Assembly (NCBI RefSeq): GCF_009746715.1
Contig: NZ_VRKW01000016.1
Span: forward strand, 17,880 to 81,879
Reading direction: 5' to 3'
Length of the DNA stretch: 64,000 nt
Source: Ketobacter sp. MCCC 1A13808
GTDB lineage: Bacteria > Pseudomonadota > Gammaproteobacteria > Pseudomonadales > Ketobacteraceae
Shown here: positions 28,680 through 37,917 of the stretch, in pieces
Layout: each line of letters begins with the position of its first letter
How positions within the stretch are numbered: position 1 is the stretch's first letter
Notes under the pieces: generated by a model
Told to the model about the DNA's origin: nothing
What the model saw: the letters and a program-made list of their open reading frames with translations, nothing else
Database searches by the model: none
Program-made: the position numbers and the translations under genes

Positions 28680-28883
28680 TTAAAGGTTCGCTATTTTATG
28701 AATACCGGAAACGCCAGTATACCCTTCCCATTGATCGGTACGTCCTTCGCGCCAACCGCCGAGCCAAACTTGTCGTGCAATGGTTTCAGTGAAAGGGCAG
28801 GAGTCTTTTGAGCGACCGCTCACACCTGCTTGATAGCCACGAGTATAGGCTCTGCTGGATTTATCGCGTTTTTGTCTCTTCAT
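28680..28883 (-). CDS. rmf: Ribosome modulation factor
   Basis: RMF binds 70S ribosomes in stationary phase and promotes dimerisation into inactive 100S particles. The 67-residue protein matches the family closely: MKRQKRDKSSRAYTRGYQAG, then VSGRSKDSCPF and WLGGWREGRTDQ. It is about 12 residues longer at the C-terminus than the 55-residue E. coli protein, as in pseudomonads. A GAGGT ribosome site precedes the ATG by 9 bp. It is divergent from rlmKL and convergent with pyrD. Confidence 0.95.
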   Translation of the reverse strand: MKRQKRDKSSRAYTRGYQAGVSGRSKDSCPFTETIARQVWLGGWREGRTDQWEGYTGVSGIHKIANL

Positions 28884-29159
28884 AAACTATCGACCTCGTT
28901 TTCCTAGTTATAGGTTTTTGTGAAAATTGAAGCGTGAAGTTTGTGCTTGCATGTCTCCTTGGAGGATGATTGCGGGGAAAAGTTCCGGCGTCCTTTTTTC
29001 AAAGGCCGGACTTATATTAGTACCGAAGTTAGACGTGAATGTCGACATAAAATTTGTCATATAAATGACACGCTTGTATTGATTTAAGTAATAGATAAAA
29101 CCCTGATCAACTCGGGTTGCTTTATAATTCAGAGAGTTAATTAAAGGTGTTAATTCATA

Positions 29160-31352
29160 ATGAATGAGATGGATTGGAATACATCGCGCTTGGTAATCAC
29201 CTGTGCTGGTGGACTGGAACGTTTTTTATTGGAAGAAATTCAAGGCATTGGCGGTGATGACTACCAATTAGTGGGGAGTGCGGTGGAAGGCCCTGCAGGG
29301 CTGAAAAATCTCTATCAGTTTTGTCTTTGGTCCCGTATCGCCTCGCGAATTTTGCTGCCTATTGCGGAGTTTGAATATAAAAACGAGCAGGAATATTACG
29401 AAAGCTTGCGTCAGGTGCACTGGCAGATGCATATGGATGTGAAAGACAGCCTTTCCATTTCGGTGTCTAAAGATGCTTCGGTTAACCTGAATACGCAATA
29501 TATTATGTACAAAACCAAGGATGCAATTGTCGACCATTTTCGTGATTGCGTCGGTGATCGCCCCAATATAGATACTCGCGCCCCCGATCTGCGCATTCAT
29601 GTTCACTTTGGAAAAAGTAGCGTGCAGGTGTCGCTGGAATTGTCCGGTGAGCCACTGCACCGGCGCGGTTACCGTGTGGCGCAAAACGAAGCGCCGATCA
29701 AAGAAACACTGGCTGCTGCGTTGTTAATGAGTGCCGGTTGGCCAAAGTTTGCTGATAATCTAATTGATCCCATGTGTGGCTCCGGTACCTTGCTGATCGA
29801 AGCCGCTATGATGAAGGCCGATATTGCGCCTGGATTAATACGAAAAGGGTTTGGCTTTGAGCGTTGGCGTTATCATGATGAAACACTGTGGCAACAAGTC
29901 ATAAGCGAAGCAGCCGGGCGTGATTTGTCAGAAAAAATTGAATTTTCCATCAAAGGGTACGATGCAGATCAGAATTCGATACAGTCGTCCTTAAATAATA
30001 TTCGTGCAGCGGGGCTAGATGGTTGCATTCACGTTGAGCGCCGGGAATTAATCAACTTTTCGGTGAACGAAAAGGTGGCTGCGCAGGGCGGTGTAGTGGT
30101 AATCAATCCACCTTATGGTGAACGTCTTGATAAAGACACCCAATTGATTTTTCTTTATCGGGCAATGGCTCGTTTGCTGCAGAAGAACTGTATGCACTGG
30201 TCAGTTGGTCTGATCAGTAATCAGGTGGAGTTTGTCGATGCATTGCAACTTGAAGATCCAGCGACTTTCAGAGTCTATAACGGTCCGATCCGTTGTGTCA
30301 TTCGTTCCGGAAAAGTGGTAGAGCGCCCGACACAATATCAACGATTGCCGTTACCAATGCGTCAGATAAATGCGGAAGTCGTCCCTGCGGTTGATATGTT
30401 GAACCGGATCAGGAAAAACGTAAAAACCATTTCAAAATGGGTTGAACGCGAGCAAATCGCAGCGTACCGAATCTATAACGCCGATATCCCCGAATACAAT
30501 CTGGCCATCGATTGGTATAACGGGCACCTGCAGGTGCAGGAGTATGCGCCGCCGAAAACCGTCGATCCTGATAAAGCAGCTCGACGTTTACAAGATGCTA
30601 TCGATGGCCTGCGACTGTTATTTGATATTTCCTTTTCGCACATCCATGTCAAAAGCCGGCAGCAGCAGAAAGGGCGGCAGCAGTATCAGAAGCTCAGCGA
30701 TAAGAAGCGAACCTTTCTGATTGAAGAGGAGCGGGCGCTACTGCTGGTGAATCTGGACGATTACCTGGATACGGGGGTGTTTCTGGATCACCGTCCGACC
30801 CGTATTGACATCCAAAAGCTGGCTAAAGGTAAACGTTTTCTGAATTTATTTTGCTATACCGGAGCCGGCACCGTTCATGCGGCGCTGGGCGGAGCGAAGA
30901 AAACGGTATCGGTGGACATGTCGGCTACTTATCTGAACTGGGCGCGTAATAATTTGTATATTAACGGATGCTCAGAATCGGTTCATGAGTTGATCCAGAC
31001 GGATTGTCTAAAGTGGTTGAAAACCACTAATGATCAGTTTGATGTCATTTTTCTGGACCCGCCTACCTTTTCTAATTCAAAGCGTATGGACGGTCATTTT
31101 GATGTGCAGAAATCCCAGGTTGAATTACTGGATCTGGTGATGAAACGACTTGAGCCCGGCGGCGTAGTGATATTCTCGAACAACTTTAACAAGTTTAAGC
31201 TGGAGCCGGAACTGGAGCAGCGCTATGACGTGAAAGATAGGACCAAAGCTAGCCTGCCACCCGATTTTTCCCGTGGTAAACCGGTTCACTTCTGTTGGGA
31301 GTTTCGGCATAAAGCGGGAGAGCCGAATGTGAGTCACCGTATCTATAAGTAA
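29160..31352 (+). CDS. rlmL: Bifunctional 23S rRNA methyltransferase RlmKL
   Basis: The 730-residue fused enzyme methylates 23S rRNA at G2445 (m2G, RlmL half) and G2069 (m7G, RlmK half). A THUMP domain occupies about residues 45-155. The first methyltransferase has DPMCGSGTLL and the catalytic NPPYGERL; the second has the SAM-binding NLFCYTGAGTVHAA and DPPTFSNSKRM. A 276-bp divergent leader separates it from rmf. An alternative ATG is three codons in. Confidence 0.97.
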   Translation: MNEMDWNTSRLVITCAGGLERFLLEEIQGIGGDDYQLVGSAVEGPAGLKNLYQFCLWSRIASRILLPIAEFEYKNEQEYYESLRQVHWQMHMDVKDSLSISVSKDASVNLNTQYIMYKTKDAIVDHFRDCVGDRPNIDTRAPDLRIHVHFGKSSVQVSLELSGEPLHRRGYRVAQNEAPIKETLAAALLMSAGWPKFADNLIDPMCGSGTLLIEAAMMKADIAPGLIRKGFGFERWRYHDETLWQQVISEAAGRDLSEKIEFSIKGYDADQNSIQSSLNNIRAAGLDGCIHVERRELINFSVNEKVAAQGGVVVINPPYGERLDKDTQLIFLYRAMARLLQKNCMHWSVGLISNQVEFVDALQLEDPATFRVYNGPIRCVIRSGKVVERPTQYQRLPLPMRQINAEVVPAVDMLNRIRKNVKTISKWVEREQIAAYRIYNADIPEYNLAIDWYNGHLQVQEYAPPKTVDPDKAARRLQDAIDGLRLLFDISFSHIHVKSRQQQKGRQQYQKLSDKKRTFLIEEERALLLVNLDDYLDTGVFLDHRPTRIDIQKLAKGKRFLNLFCYTGAGTVHAALGGAKKTVSVDMSATYLNWARNNLYINGCSESVHELIQTDCLKWLKTTNDQFDVIFLDPPTFSNSKRMDGHFDVQKSQVELLDLVMKRLEPGGVVIFSNNFNKFKLEPELEQRYDVKDRTKASLPPDFSRGKPVHFCWEFRHKAGEPNVSHRIYK

Positions 31353-31381
31353 ATCGAATCTCATCAGATACCGGCTGCAGC

Positions 31382-32275
31382 TTAATCTTTCGTATCCTGG
31401 TCGGTTTCGAGGTCGCTGTTTTGCGAATCTTCGACCAGTTGCGTTAATTCGTCGCCGGGGATTTTACTTTGCAGAGACTTTATTTGCGCGCGTAGTTCAC
31501 TGATCGATTCGTTTTGTTTGTCAATTATGTTGTTCAGCATCTCGGTGTTGTTTTGCGACTCTGTAGTGGTCGTTTCGGAGGCTTCGTTTTGCAGCTGGCT
31601 AGTATGAAAAGATTCATGTAGTAAAAACACAACTTCGCGTAATTTTTCACTGTGTTCCACGTTTTCGCATAGCGCCAGTAATGCTTTATAGAGCTTAAGT
31701 TCGAGATCATGACGGGAGTCACTTTCGTCCGTTATTTCCCCGATCATTTCTGACAACGGTTTTAGACTGGCCAGTTGCTCGTCCAGCGCGTGTTTTTGTT
31801 TTGATAAGGTTTCGATAATAGCGTTTTTGGTGTTGATTTCTTCGGCATGAACTTCACTGAGAAGTGTGCGGGCTGCGTCCAGGCGGGCTTCAATACCTTC
31901 ACTTAATTGAATGGCGAACGTGTTGTAGCTTTTGATTTTTTCCCGCCACGGAGGGTTTGTACTGGCTGCATATTCCTGCAAAAGCGATAACTCACCCTGT
32001 AGCGCGGCGTAGCGAATTGATATGGCCATATCTTCAGGCTTGTAATCAGCCTGGAACGCGATGGTTTCTGTACTGCAGTGGGCGGTGGTGTCGTCTAATT
32101 CCAGCTGCAGGTGATGATCCAGGCTGTCGCCGCTGATATCCTCTTTAACGGTGGTTAGAATGGAGGTAAGGTAGGCGATTGTTTTTTTCTGACGGCGAAG
32201 CATTAATAGCAGTATGACAACTGCTATGACCAGCACTAATATAACCTGGAGTGTGACTAATAATTCAGTGGACAT
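31382..32275 (-). CDS. Membrane-anchored coiled-coil protein, unrecognised
   Basis: The ATG at 32275 gives 297 residues; a TTG at 32296 would add seven. One N-terminal membrane helix (LLVTLQVILVLVIAVVILLLML) is followed by a basic stop-transfer RRQKK. The rest is predicted helical and rich in E, L, Q and S, with coiled-coil stretches (IDKQNESISELRAQIKSL) and a very acidic tail ending ETDQDTKD. Orientation by the positive-inside rule puts the coiled coil in the cytoplasm. No family is recognised. It is convergent with rlmKL, 29 bp apart. Confidence 0.7.
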   Translation of the reverse strand: MSTELLVTLQVILVLVIAVVILLLMLRRQKKTIAYLTSILTTVKEDISGDSLDHHLQLELDDTTAHCSTETIAFQADYKPEDMAISIRYAALQGELSLLQEYAASTNPPWREKIKSYNTFAIQLSEGIEARLDAARTLLSEVHAEEINTKNAIIETLSKQKHALDEQLASLKPLSEMIGEITDESDSRHDLELKLYKALLALCENVEHSEKLREVVFLLHESFHTSQLQNEASETTTTESQNNTEMLNNIIDKQNESISELRAQIKSLQSKIPGDELTQLVEDSQNSDLETDQDTKD

Positions 32276-32568
32276 GTCGAGTATTTGTTTCCGCAATAAT
32301 ACCAGCCATATTATTTCCAGTATGGTTCAAAAATTTAGAATTGCCCGTTATTAAACGGTTGAAGTCGCTCAAAAAAACGACGGTTTGAGCTGGGGTGCGG
32401 TTGTGTTTATCGCAAATTGTTTGCATTGTCACTGTAGCCAGGGCCAGGGAGCGCGTTCGGGGGCGTGCTGATCCATCTTCTAACTCTTTGAATATATGAC
32501 TATAGTTCAATCTGGCAATTGATTTATTTCAAATTCATCCAAGGATAAAAACACAAAGGAGATAGCGA

Positions 32569-35500
32569 ATGGGTTGGCGGGCTTTAGGTTTGGTGCTGTT
32601 GTTGCTGTTTGCACCAGTTGGCTTTTCTCAAAGCACTGCAGTACCGGATGCCTTGCAGCCCTGGATCGATTGGGTGTTGCAAGAAGCGCCTGAACGAACC
32701 TGTCCATTTCAGATGACCGCTTTTGAGCGCCGCCAATGTGCCTGGCCGGGCAAGCTGGAATTATCCGCTACAGCATTGGGCTTGGATTTCTCGCAGCAGT
32801 GGACGTTGTTTTCGACGCAGCGGGTTTTTTTGCCCGGTTCAGACGGTTACTGGCCACAAAGCGTCCTGGTTAATCAGGAAAAGCACTTGGTGGTGGATTT
32901 CAAAGGGCAAGCCTCCATCGAACTGCCGCCCGGCAATTACGCAGTACAAGGCACCATTCCCTGGCAGCGCATACCGGACACGATACCCATTCCGCAAAAC
33001 ACCGGTATTGTTTCGTTAATGGTGAATCAAATTCCGGTGGAGCATCCCAAGCGCGATGACAACGGCCGTTTGTGGCTGGTGCAACGGCAGGCAGAGGCAG
33101 GCGCTGACAACACAGAGACAGAGGACAAGCTCAGTCTGCGGGTGTATCGCCAACTGGTGGATGATATTCCGTTCCGCATAGAAACCCATTTAGAACTGGA
33201 AGTCTCGGGTAAAGCCCGGGAAATGGTGCTGGGAAAAGTGTTGTTTGATGGTTTTCAGATACGCCGTTTTGACAGCCCTCTGCCTGCGCGCATCGAAAAC
33301 GATGGGCGGTTGCGGGTGCAGTTGCGCCCGGGCCAATGGACCCTGGATTTGATTGCGCATAATCAGAAACCGGTTGATCAGGTTTTTCTGGAAAACAGCG
33401 AACACGGGTTTTGGCCGGAGGAGGAGGTCTGGGTATTTCAAGGCAAACCGGAGCTGCGCCAGGTGCAGGTGGAAGGGGTTGACGGTATTGATCCTAACCA
33501 AACCTCGCTTCCGGAGGCGTGGAAACGCTGGCCGGCTTTTCGGCTAAGCAGCGGACAAGCGATGAAACTTTCGGTGTTGCGGCGCGGTGATCCGCAGCCC
33601 GCACCCAACCGATTGCAAAATCAACGGGACTTATGGCTGGATTTCGACGGTGCCGGTATGACCGTACGGGATCGCCTGCAAGGCACGATGACTAGGGATT
33701 GGCGGCTGAACGTGGGGCAAGGCATGGCCCTGGGGCGCTTGACTCTGGACGATAGACCTCAGGTCATTACCGAGGTCGGTAATGAGGTTGGTGTTGAGGT
33801 GCGCCAGGGTAGGTTAAACGCCGAAGCCTTGAGCCGGTTTCAGCTTAAAGAGGGCACCCATAAGCAGCGTTTTCCGGCTTCCGGCTGGCAGCTTGATTTT
33901 GATCAGTTAAGCGGGGTACTGCATCTGCCCCCGGGGTGGCGGGCGATGATGGTGTCAGGCGTGGATACGGTCAGTAATACCTGGATCAGCAGTTGGAGCG
34001 TATGGGATGTGTTTATCGTCCTCATTGCAGTGGCTGCCATTATTAAATTACGGGGTATTTGGACGGGAGTGATCGGTGGCCTGTCCCTGTTGCTGATTTA
34101 TCCGGAAGAGGCCGGGTTTTTGTATCTATTGTTAAATTTGATAGCGGTGATGGCGATGCTTTCGTTGTTACCGGAGGGCCGTCTATTCCGGTTTCTGCGT
34201 TGGTATGCGAGCGGAGCGATGATCGTGCTGGTGCTTTGGATGTTGGGCTTTATGGTGGAGCAGGCCCGATTCGGGATGTATCCCCAGTTGCAGAAAAGCT
34301 GGGTGACTATGGGCCAGGACGGACCCTCGGGAGCCGCAATGCCGGGTGCGCAAACTGACAGCGTAGAAAGCAGGATAGCTGCCGACGGGATTGCGGAACC
34401 GGCGATGTCTTCGGCGATGATGGAAGCGGTGTCCGCGAATCGTTATTCACCCAAGCTGCAGGCCGGAAAAAAAGAGGCAGCTGTTGCGCAGCAGTACATG
34501 GATCAAGTTGATCCGGGCCTGTCGGCGCAGACCGGGCCGGGTATACCATCTTGGGATTGGCAGCCAATTTACCTGCAGTGGAGCGGGCCGGTGACGCAGC
34601 AGGAACCATTAACCGTATGGTTGATGTCGCCGCTGGAAAGCCGGTTTTTAAATGGCTTAAGAGTGGTATCCGGATTACTTTTGCTGATGGCCATTCTGGG
34701 ATTTAAGCGTCAGCGCGGCCAATGGCAATTTGCTTCATGGAAAGGCAAGGCAAGTACGGCCATTATGGTGTGTGTATTGGTATCTATTTTGCCTTTTGCG
34801 CAAGAGGCCAAAGCGGATATCCCCGATCCCGAATTGCTCAATAGCCTGAAACAGCGATTATTGACTGAAGAGGACTGCACTCCCGCCTGTTTGTCCGTGA
34901 TGCGCACCCGCATTGACCTTTTAAAAAGCCGGCTGACAGTCAGAATGCAAGTACATGCGGTCCGTAATGTGATCTGGGCTTTGCCGCAAAGTGGACAGCA
35001 ATGGCAGGTAGACGGGCTTCTATTGGACGATCAGGATCACCCGTTGGACTCGCCTGACGCCAATTCTCCTTTGCGAACGTTTATTCCGCAAGGCGAGCAC
35101 GAAATCGTCATAACCGGGCTGGTGTCATCGCAACAGGACTTTCAGCTCAGTTTCCCTGTTATGCCTCACAACGTGGAGCTGAACTTGTCCGGGTTCACTT
35201 CGAAAGGGTTGGATAATGGGCGCTTGCGTAGTCATGTTTTGTATTTCTATCCGATTTCCAGCACACAACAGCAAGCGGAAAAACAAGCCTTCAAAACGCA
35301 AGCCATTGCCCCTTTCGTCCGGGTCGAAAGAGAGTTACGGCTGGGTTTGAACTGGTATCTGGAAACCCGTGTACGGCGTGTCGCACCAGCCGAGGGCGGG
35401 ATCAGTCTGGAAATTCCGTTACTGGAAGGGGAATCCGTTACGACGCGTGAAATGCAGGTGGAAGCAGGCAAAGCGATTGTTGCCCTGCAACCGGGTGAAG

Positions 35501-36681
35501 ATACCCAGACTTGGTATTCTGCTCTGGATAAATCCTCACTGATCAAGCTGGAGGCACCCGATACCGCGTTGTGGTCGGAACATTGGATTGTGAATCCTTC
35601 TGCATTGTGGCATCTGCAGTTTGAAGGTTTACCGATGGTTAAGGAAAGCGGAGCAGTTACACAATGGCGTCCTCGTTGGCGTCCCTATCCCGGTGAGCAG
35701 CTTAACCTGACTATAACCCGGCCTGAAGCAGTGCAAGGGGCCACCCAGACCATTGATTGGATCCGGCAGACCTGGGAACCGGGTCAGCGCGAATCACTGG
35801 GCAAACTGCGGATGCACGTGATCACCAGTAAAGGCACGGAGCAACGAATACAGTTGCCGGAGCAAGCCAGAATCAAGCAATTAAAATTGGGTGATGAGTT
35901 GCGCTCAGTGGCGGAATCCAACGTTAACCTGATTGTGCCACTCAACCCGGGTGAACATTGGCTCGAAGTGGAGTGGAGCGAACCGCGTACATTGGATTGG
36001 AAAGCCAGCACACCGTTGGTGGCTATGGAGGGTGCTTATGTTAACCACAGTATCGGTGTCAGCGTTCCGCGCGATCGCTGGGTGTTATTTGTGGGTGGCC
36101 CTGCGATGGGCCCGGCGGTCTTGTTCTGGGGTATTTTAATCGTTTCCGTCATCATTGCGCTGGTGTTGGGTCGGTTTCGTCAGTTGCCGGTGAAAACCTG
36201 GCAGTGGTTGTTGTTAATTTTGGGTTTATGCGCCGGTTGGATAGAGGCCATCGTACCCGTGGTTATGTGGTTCTGGATGATGCATATGCGGCAATCAGAT
36301 TGGTATGCGCGTCTTAATCGCGTGCAGTTTAATTTTATGCAGGTGGTGCTGGCCATCTTTAGTTTTTTCACTTTCATGCTATTGATTGCTGCGATTCCTA
36401 ACGGGCTGGTTGGCAGCCCGGATATGGGCGTGGTCGGAAACGGGTCCAGTCAGTATTTTCTGAATTGGTTTGTGGATCGGGGGCAGGGCGCTCTGGAAAC
36501 GGCCTGGATAATCAGCTTGCCTCTTTGGGTGTATCGTGGACTCATGTTGTTGTGGTCATTATGGTTGGTGGTGTATTTGTTACGATGGTTAAAATGGGGG
36601 TGGGCGGCGTTTGTACATGACGGATATTGGCATTCTGCTGATCAAAATCCGCCTCCGGAACAAGGGCTGGCAGAACAATGA
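32569..36681 (+). CDS. Large membrane protein with two periplasmic repeats, unrecognised
   Basis: The 1370-residue protein has a signal peptide (cleavage near GFSQS) and a strong AAGGAG ribosome site 7 bp before the ATG. The layout is a periplasmic beta-rich region (about 25-470), a block of helices (about 476-565), a linker with one or two helices (about 690-750), a second periplasmic region (about 755-1160) and a final block of about six helices (1170-1350). The two periplasmic regions look duplicated: Cys57 and Cys774 are each followed after 31 residues by an LPxSxxxW motif (88, 805), then PPG/PQG (about 120, 843) and DNGRL (164, 882). No named family is recognised. The last 4 bp overlap a glutaredoxin-like gene. 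Confidence 0.8.
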   Translation: MGWRALGLVLLLLFAPVGFSQSTAVPDALQPWIDWVLQEAPERTCPFQMTAFERRQCAWPGKLELSATALGLDFSQQWTLFSTQRVFLPGSDGYWPQSVLVNQEKHLVVDFKGQASIELPPGNYAVQGTIPWQRIPDTIPIPQNTGIVSLMVNQIPVEHPKRDDNGRLWLVQRQAEAGADNTETEDKLSLRVYRQLVDDIPFRIETHLELEVSGKAREMVLGKVLFDGFQIRRFDSPLPARIENDGRLRVQLRPGQWTLDLIAHNQKPVDQVFLENSEHGFWPEEEVWVFQGKPELRQVQVEGVDGIDPNQTSLPEAWKRWPAFRLSSGQAMKLSVLRRGDPQPAPNRLQNQRDLWLDFDGAGMTVRDRLQGTMTRDWRLNVGQGMALGRLTLDDRPQVITEVGNEVGVEVRQGRLNAEALSRFQLKEGTHKQRFPASGWQLDFDQLSGVLHLPPGWRAMMVSGVDTVSNTWISSWSVWDVFIVLIAVAAIIKLRGIWTGVIGGLSLLLIYPEEAGFLYLLLNLIAVMAMLSLLPEGRLFRFLRWYASGAMIVLVLWMLGFMVEQARFGMYPQLQKSWVTMGQDGPSGAAMPGAQTDSVESRIAADGIAEPAMSSAMMEAVSANRYSPKLQAGKKEAAVAQQYMDQVDPGLSAQTGPGIPSWDWQPIYLQWSGPVTQQEPLTVWLMSPLESRFLNGLRVVSGLLLLMAILGFKRQRGQWQFASWKGKASTAIMVCVLVSILPFAQEAKADIPDPELLNSLKQRLLTEEDCTPACLSVMRTRIDLLKSRLTVRMQVHAVRNVIWALPQSGQQWQVDGLLLDDQDHPLDSPDANSPLRTFIPQGEHEIVITGLVSSQQDFQLSFPVMPHNVELNLSGFTSKGLDNGRLRSHVLYFYPISSTQQQAEKQAFKTQAIAPFVRVERELRLGLNWYLETRVRRVAPAEGGISLEIPLLEGESVTTREMQVEAGKAIVALQPGEDTQTWYSALDKSSLIKLEAPDTALWSEHWIVNPSALWHLQFEGLPMVKESGAVTQWRPRWRPYPGEQLNLTITRPEAVQGATQTIDWIRQTWEPGQRESLGKLRMHVITSKGTEQRIQLPEQARIKQLKLGDELRSVAESNVNLIVPLNPGEHWLEVEWSEPRTLDWKASTPLVAMEGAYVNHSIGVSVPRDRWVLFVGGPAMGPAVLFWGILIVSVIIALVLGRFRQLPVKTWQWLLLILGLCAGWIEAIVPVVMWFWMMHMRQSDWYARLNRVQFNFMQVVLAIFSFFTFMLLIAAIPNGLVGSPDMGVVGNGSSQYFLNWFVDRGQGALETAWIISLPLWVYRGLMLLWSLWLVVYLLRWLKWGWAAFVHDGYWHSADQNPPPEQGLAEQ

Positions 36682-36920
36682 AAGAGGAATTGATTTTTTA
36701 TACCACGTTGGGGTGCCATTTATGTGACCAGGCGCGGGAGGTGTATCAGTCGACACTAAATCCCGACTATTTTCATGTGCAGGAAGTGGAAATCGCGGAA
36801 CAGGATACGTTGATCGAACGTTATGGTACTCGGATTCCGGTGCTTAAAAACCCACTGAATCATCAGGAAATTGAGTGGCCATTCGACCCGGATTCATTGA
36901 TGCAGTTTTTATCAGATTAA
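36678..36920 (+). CDS. Glutaredoxin-like (DUF836) thiol protein
   Basis: The 80-residue protein has the thioredoxin-fold start ELIFYTTLGCHLCDQA with a CxxC redox pair (CHLC), the cis-proline segment RIPVLKNP, and no signal peptide. It matches the small DUF836 glutaredoxin family. The ATGA overlap with the 1370-residue membrane protein implies co-translation. Whether it serves the conserved cysteines of that protein is unclear, because those are predicted periplasmic and this protein cytoplasmic. Confidence 0.87.
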   Translation: MKEELIFYTTLGCHLCDQAREVYQSTLNPDYFHVQEVEIAEQDTLIERYGTRIPVLKNPLNHQEIEWPFDPDSLMQFLSD

Positions 36921-36924
36921 GCTA

Positions 36925-37725
36925 TTACCGATGCTCGAAATTAAACAGTCGTCGAGCATTCAGGGTGGTTTGCCGGGCTAATGCTTCGCTGTCGGTGGAT
37001 AGGAGTCCGGCAATAAACCCGGTGATGTGGGGTAGGTATTTTGGTTCGTTGCGGCGGGATTTCGGTTTCGGTTTAAGCGTTCGGGGCAGTAGATAAGGGC
37101 AATCTGTTTCCAACAGAAGTCGATCGGCGGGAATCATTTTAACCAGCTCCCGCAAATGCATTCCACGTCGCTCGTCGCAAATCCACCCGGTTATGCCAAT
37201 GTATAAGCCCAGATCCAAGTAGTGTTCCAGTTCCGCCTGCGTTCCGGTGAAACAATGAATCACGCCACCTGCCAGTTGCGACATAACGTTTTTTAGCATG
37301 CTGAGTTGATCATCGTGAGCGTCTCGCTCGTGTAAGAACAGTGGCATTTTCAATTCCGCTGCTAATTCCAGCTGGCTCTCAAAGGCCTTGCGCTGCTGTT
37401 CCGGAGCGGAAAAATTGCGGTTGTAATCCAGTCCTGTTTCACCGATGGCCACCACTTTGCAATCCGCGGCCAGACTTGTTAGCTGCGCTGCGTGCTGCGG
37501 TGTCCATTCCTTTGCGTGATGAGGGTGTACTCCGGCGGTGCTGAAGGTGACGTCCGGAAAGCGGCGGCAGAGCTGCACTGCCTGCTGCGATTCCAGCAGA
37601 TTAGTGCCGGTAATCAGCAGGGTCGTTACGCCACTAGCCACGGCCGATTCGATAACCTGCTCCAGATCCTCGGCAAAGGACTTGTCGGTAAGGTTGACGC
37701 CGATATCGGTTAATGGCGAGATCAT
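36925..37725 (-). CDS. tatD: TatD family metal-dependent hydrolase/DNase
   Basis: The 266-residue protein follows E. coli TatD along its length: DIGVNLT at the start instead of the HxH found in YcfH-type members, LLITGTNLLESQQA, STAGVHPH, AIGETGLDYNRNFS, HCFTGT, GITGWICDERRG and ETDCPYLLPR with RRNEP. TatD is a 3'-5' exonuclease/DNase implicated in DNA repair and turnover; no role in Tat protein export is established. The gene is convergent with the glutaredoxin-like gene, leaving 4 bp. Confidence 0.95.
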   Translation of the reverse strand: MISPLTDIGVNLTDKSFAEDLEQVIESAVASGVTTLLITGTNLLESQQAVQLCRRFPDVTFSTAGVHPHHAKEWTPQHAAQLTSLAADCKVVAIGETGLDYNRNFSAPEQQRKAFESQLELAAELKMPLFLHERDAHDDQLSMLKNVMSQLAGGVIHCFTGTQAELEHYLDLGLYIGITGWICDERRGMHLRELVKMIPADRLLLETDCPYLLPRTLKPKPKSRRNEPKYLPHITGFIAGLLSTDSEALARQTTLNARRLFNFEHR

Positions 37726-37917
37726 GAAAACTCCTGAGTGTTAGATTAATGGGGCGCATGTTGTCGTTCAGAGCGAGAATTTTACCTGTTATTTTAAGGG
37801 GTTGCCCGCTTTACCTGAGGTTATTTAAGTGCTGTCCGTTGGCCGTTGCGGCTTTGGTCTACACTTTGAATAACGTATACCGTATTTTCCTGTTAATCAC
37901 TCAAAGTGAAGTATTCC

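Noticed and set aside
32265..32510. 81-codon minus-strand frame between the coiled-coil gene and the large membrane protein gene
   Set aside because: Only a TTG start, no ribosome site, overlap with the start of the neighbouring gene, no recognisable domain.
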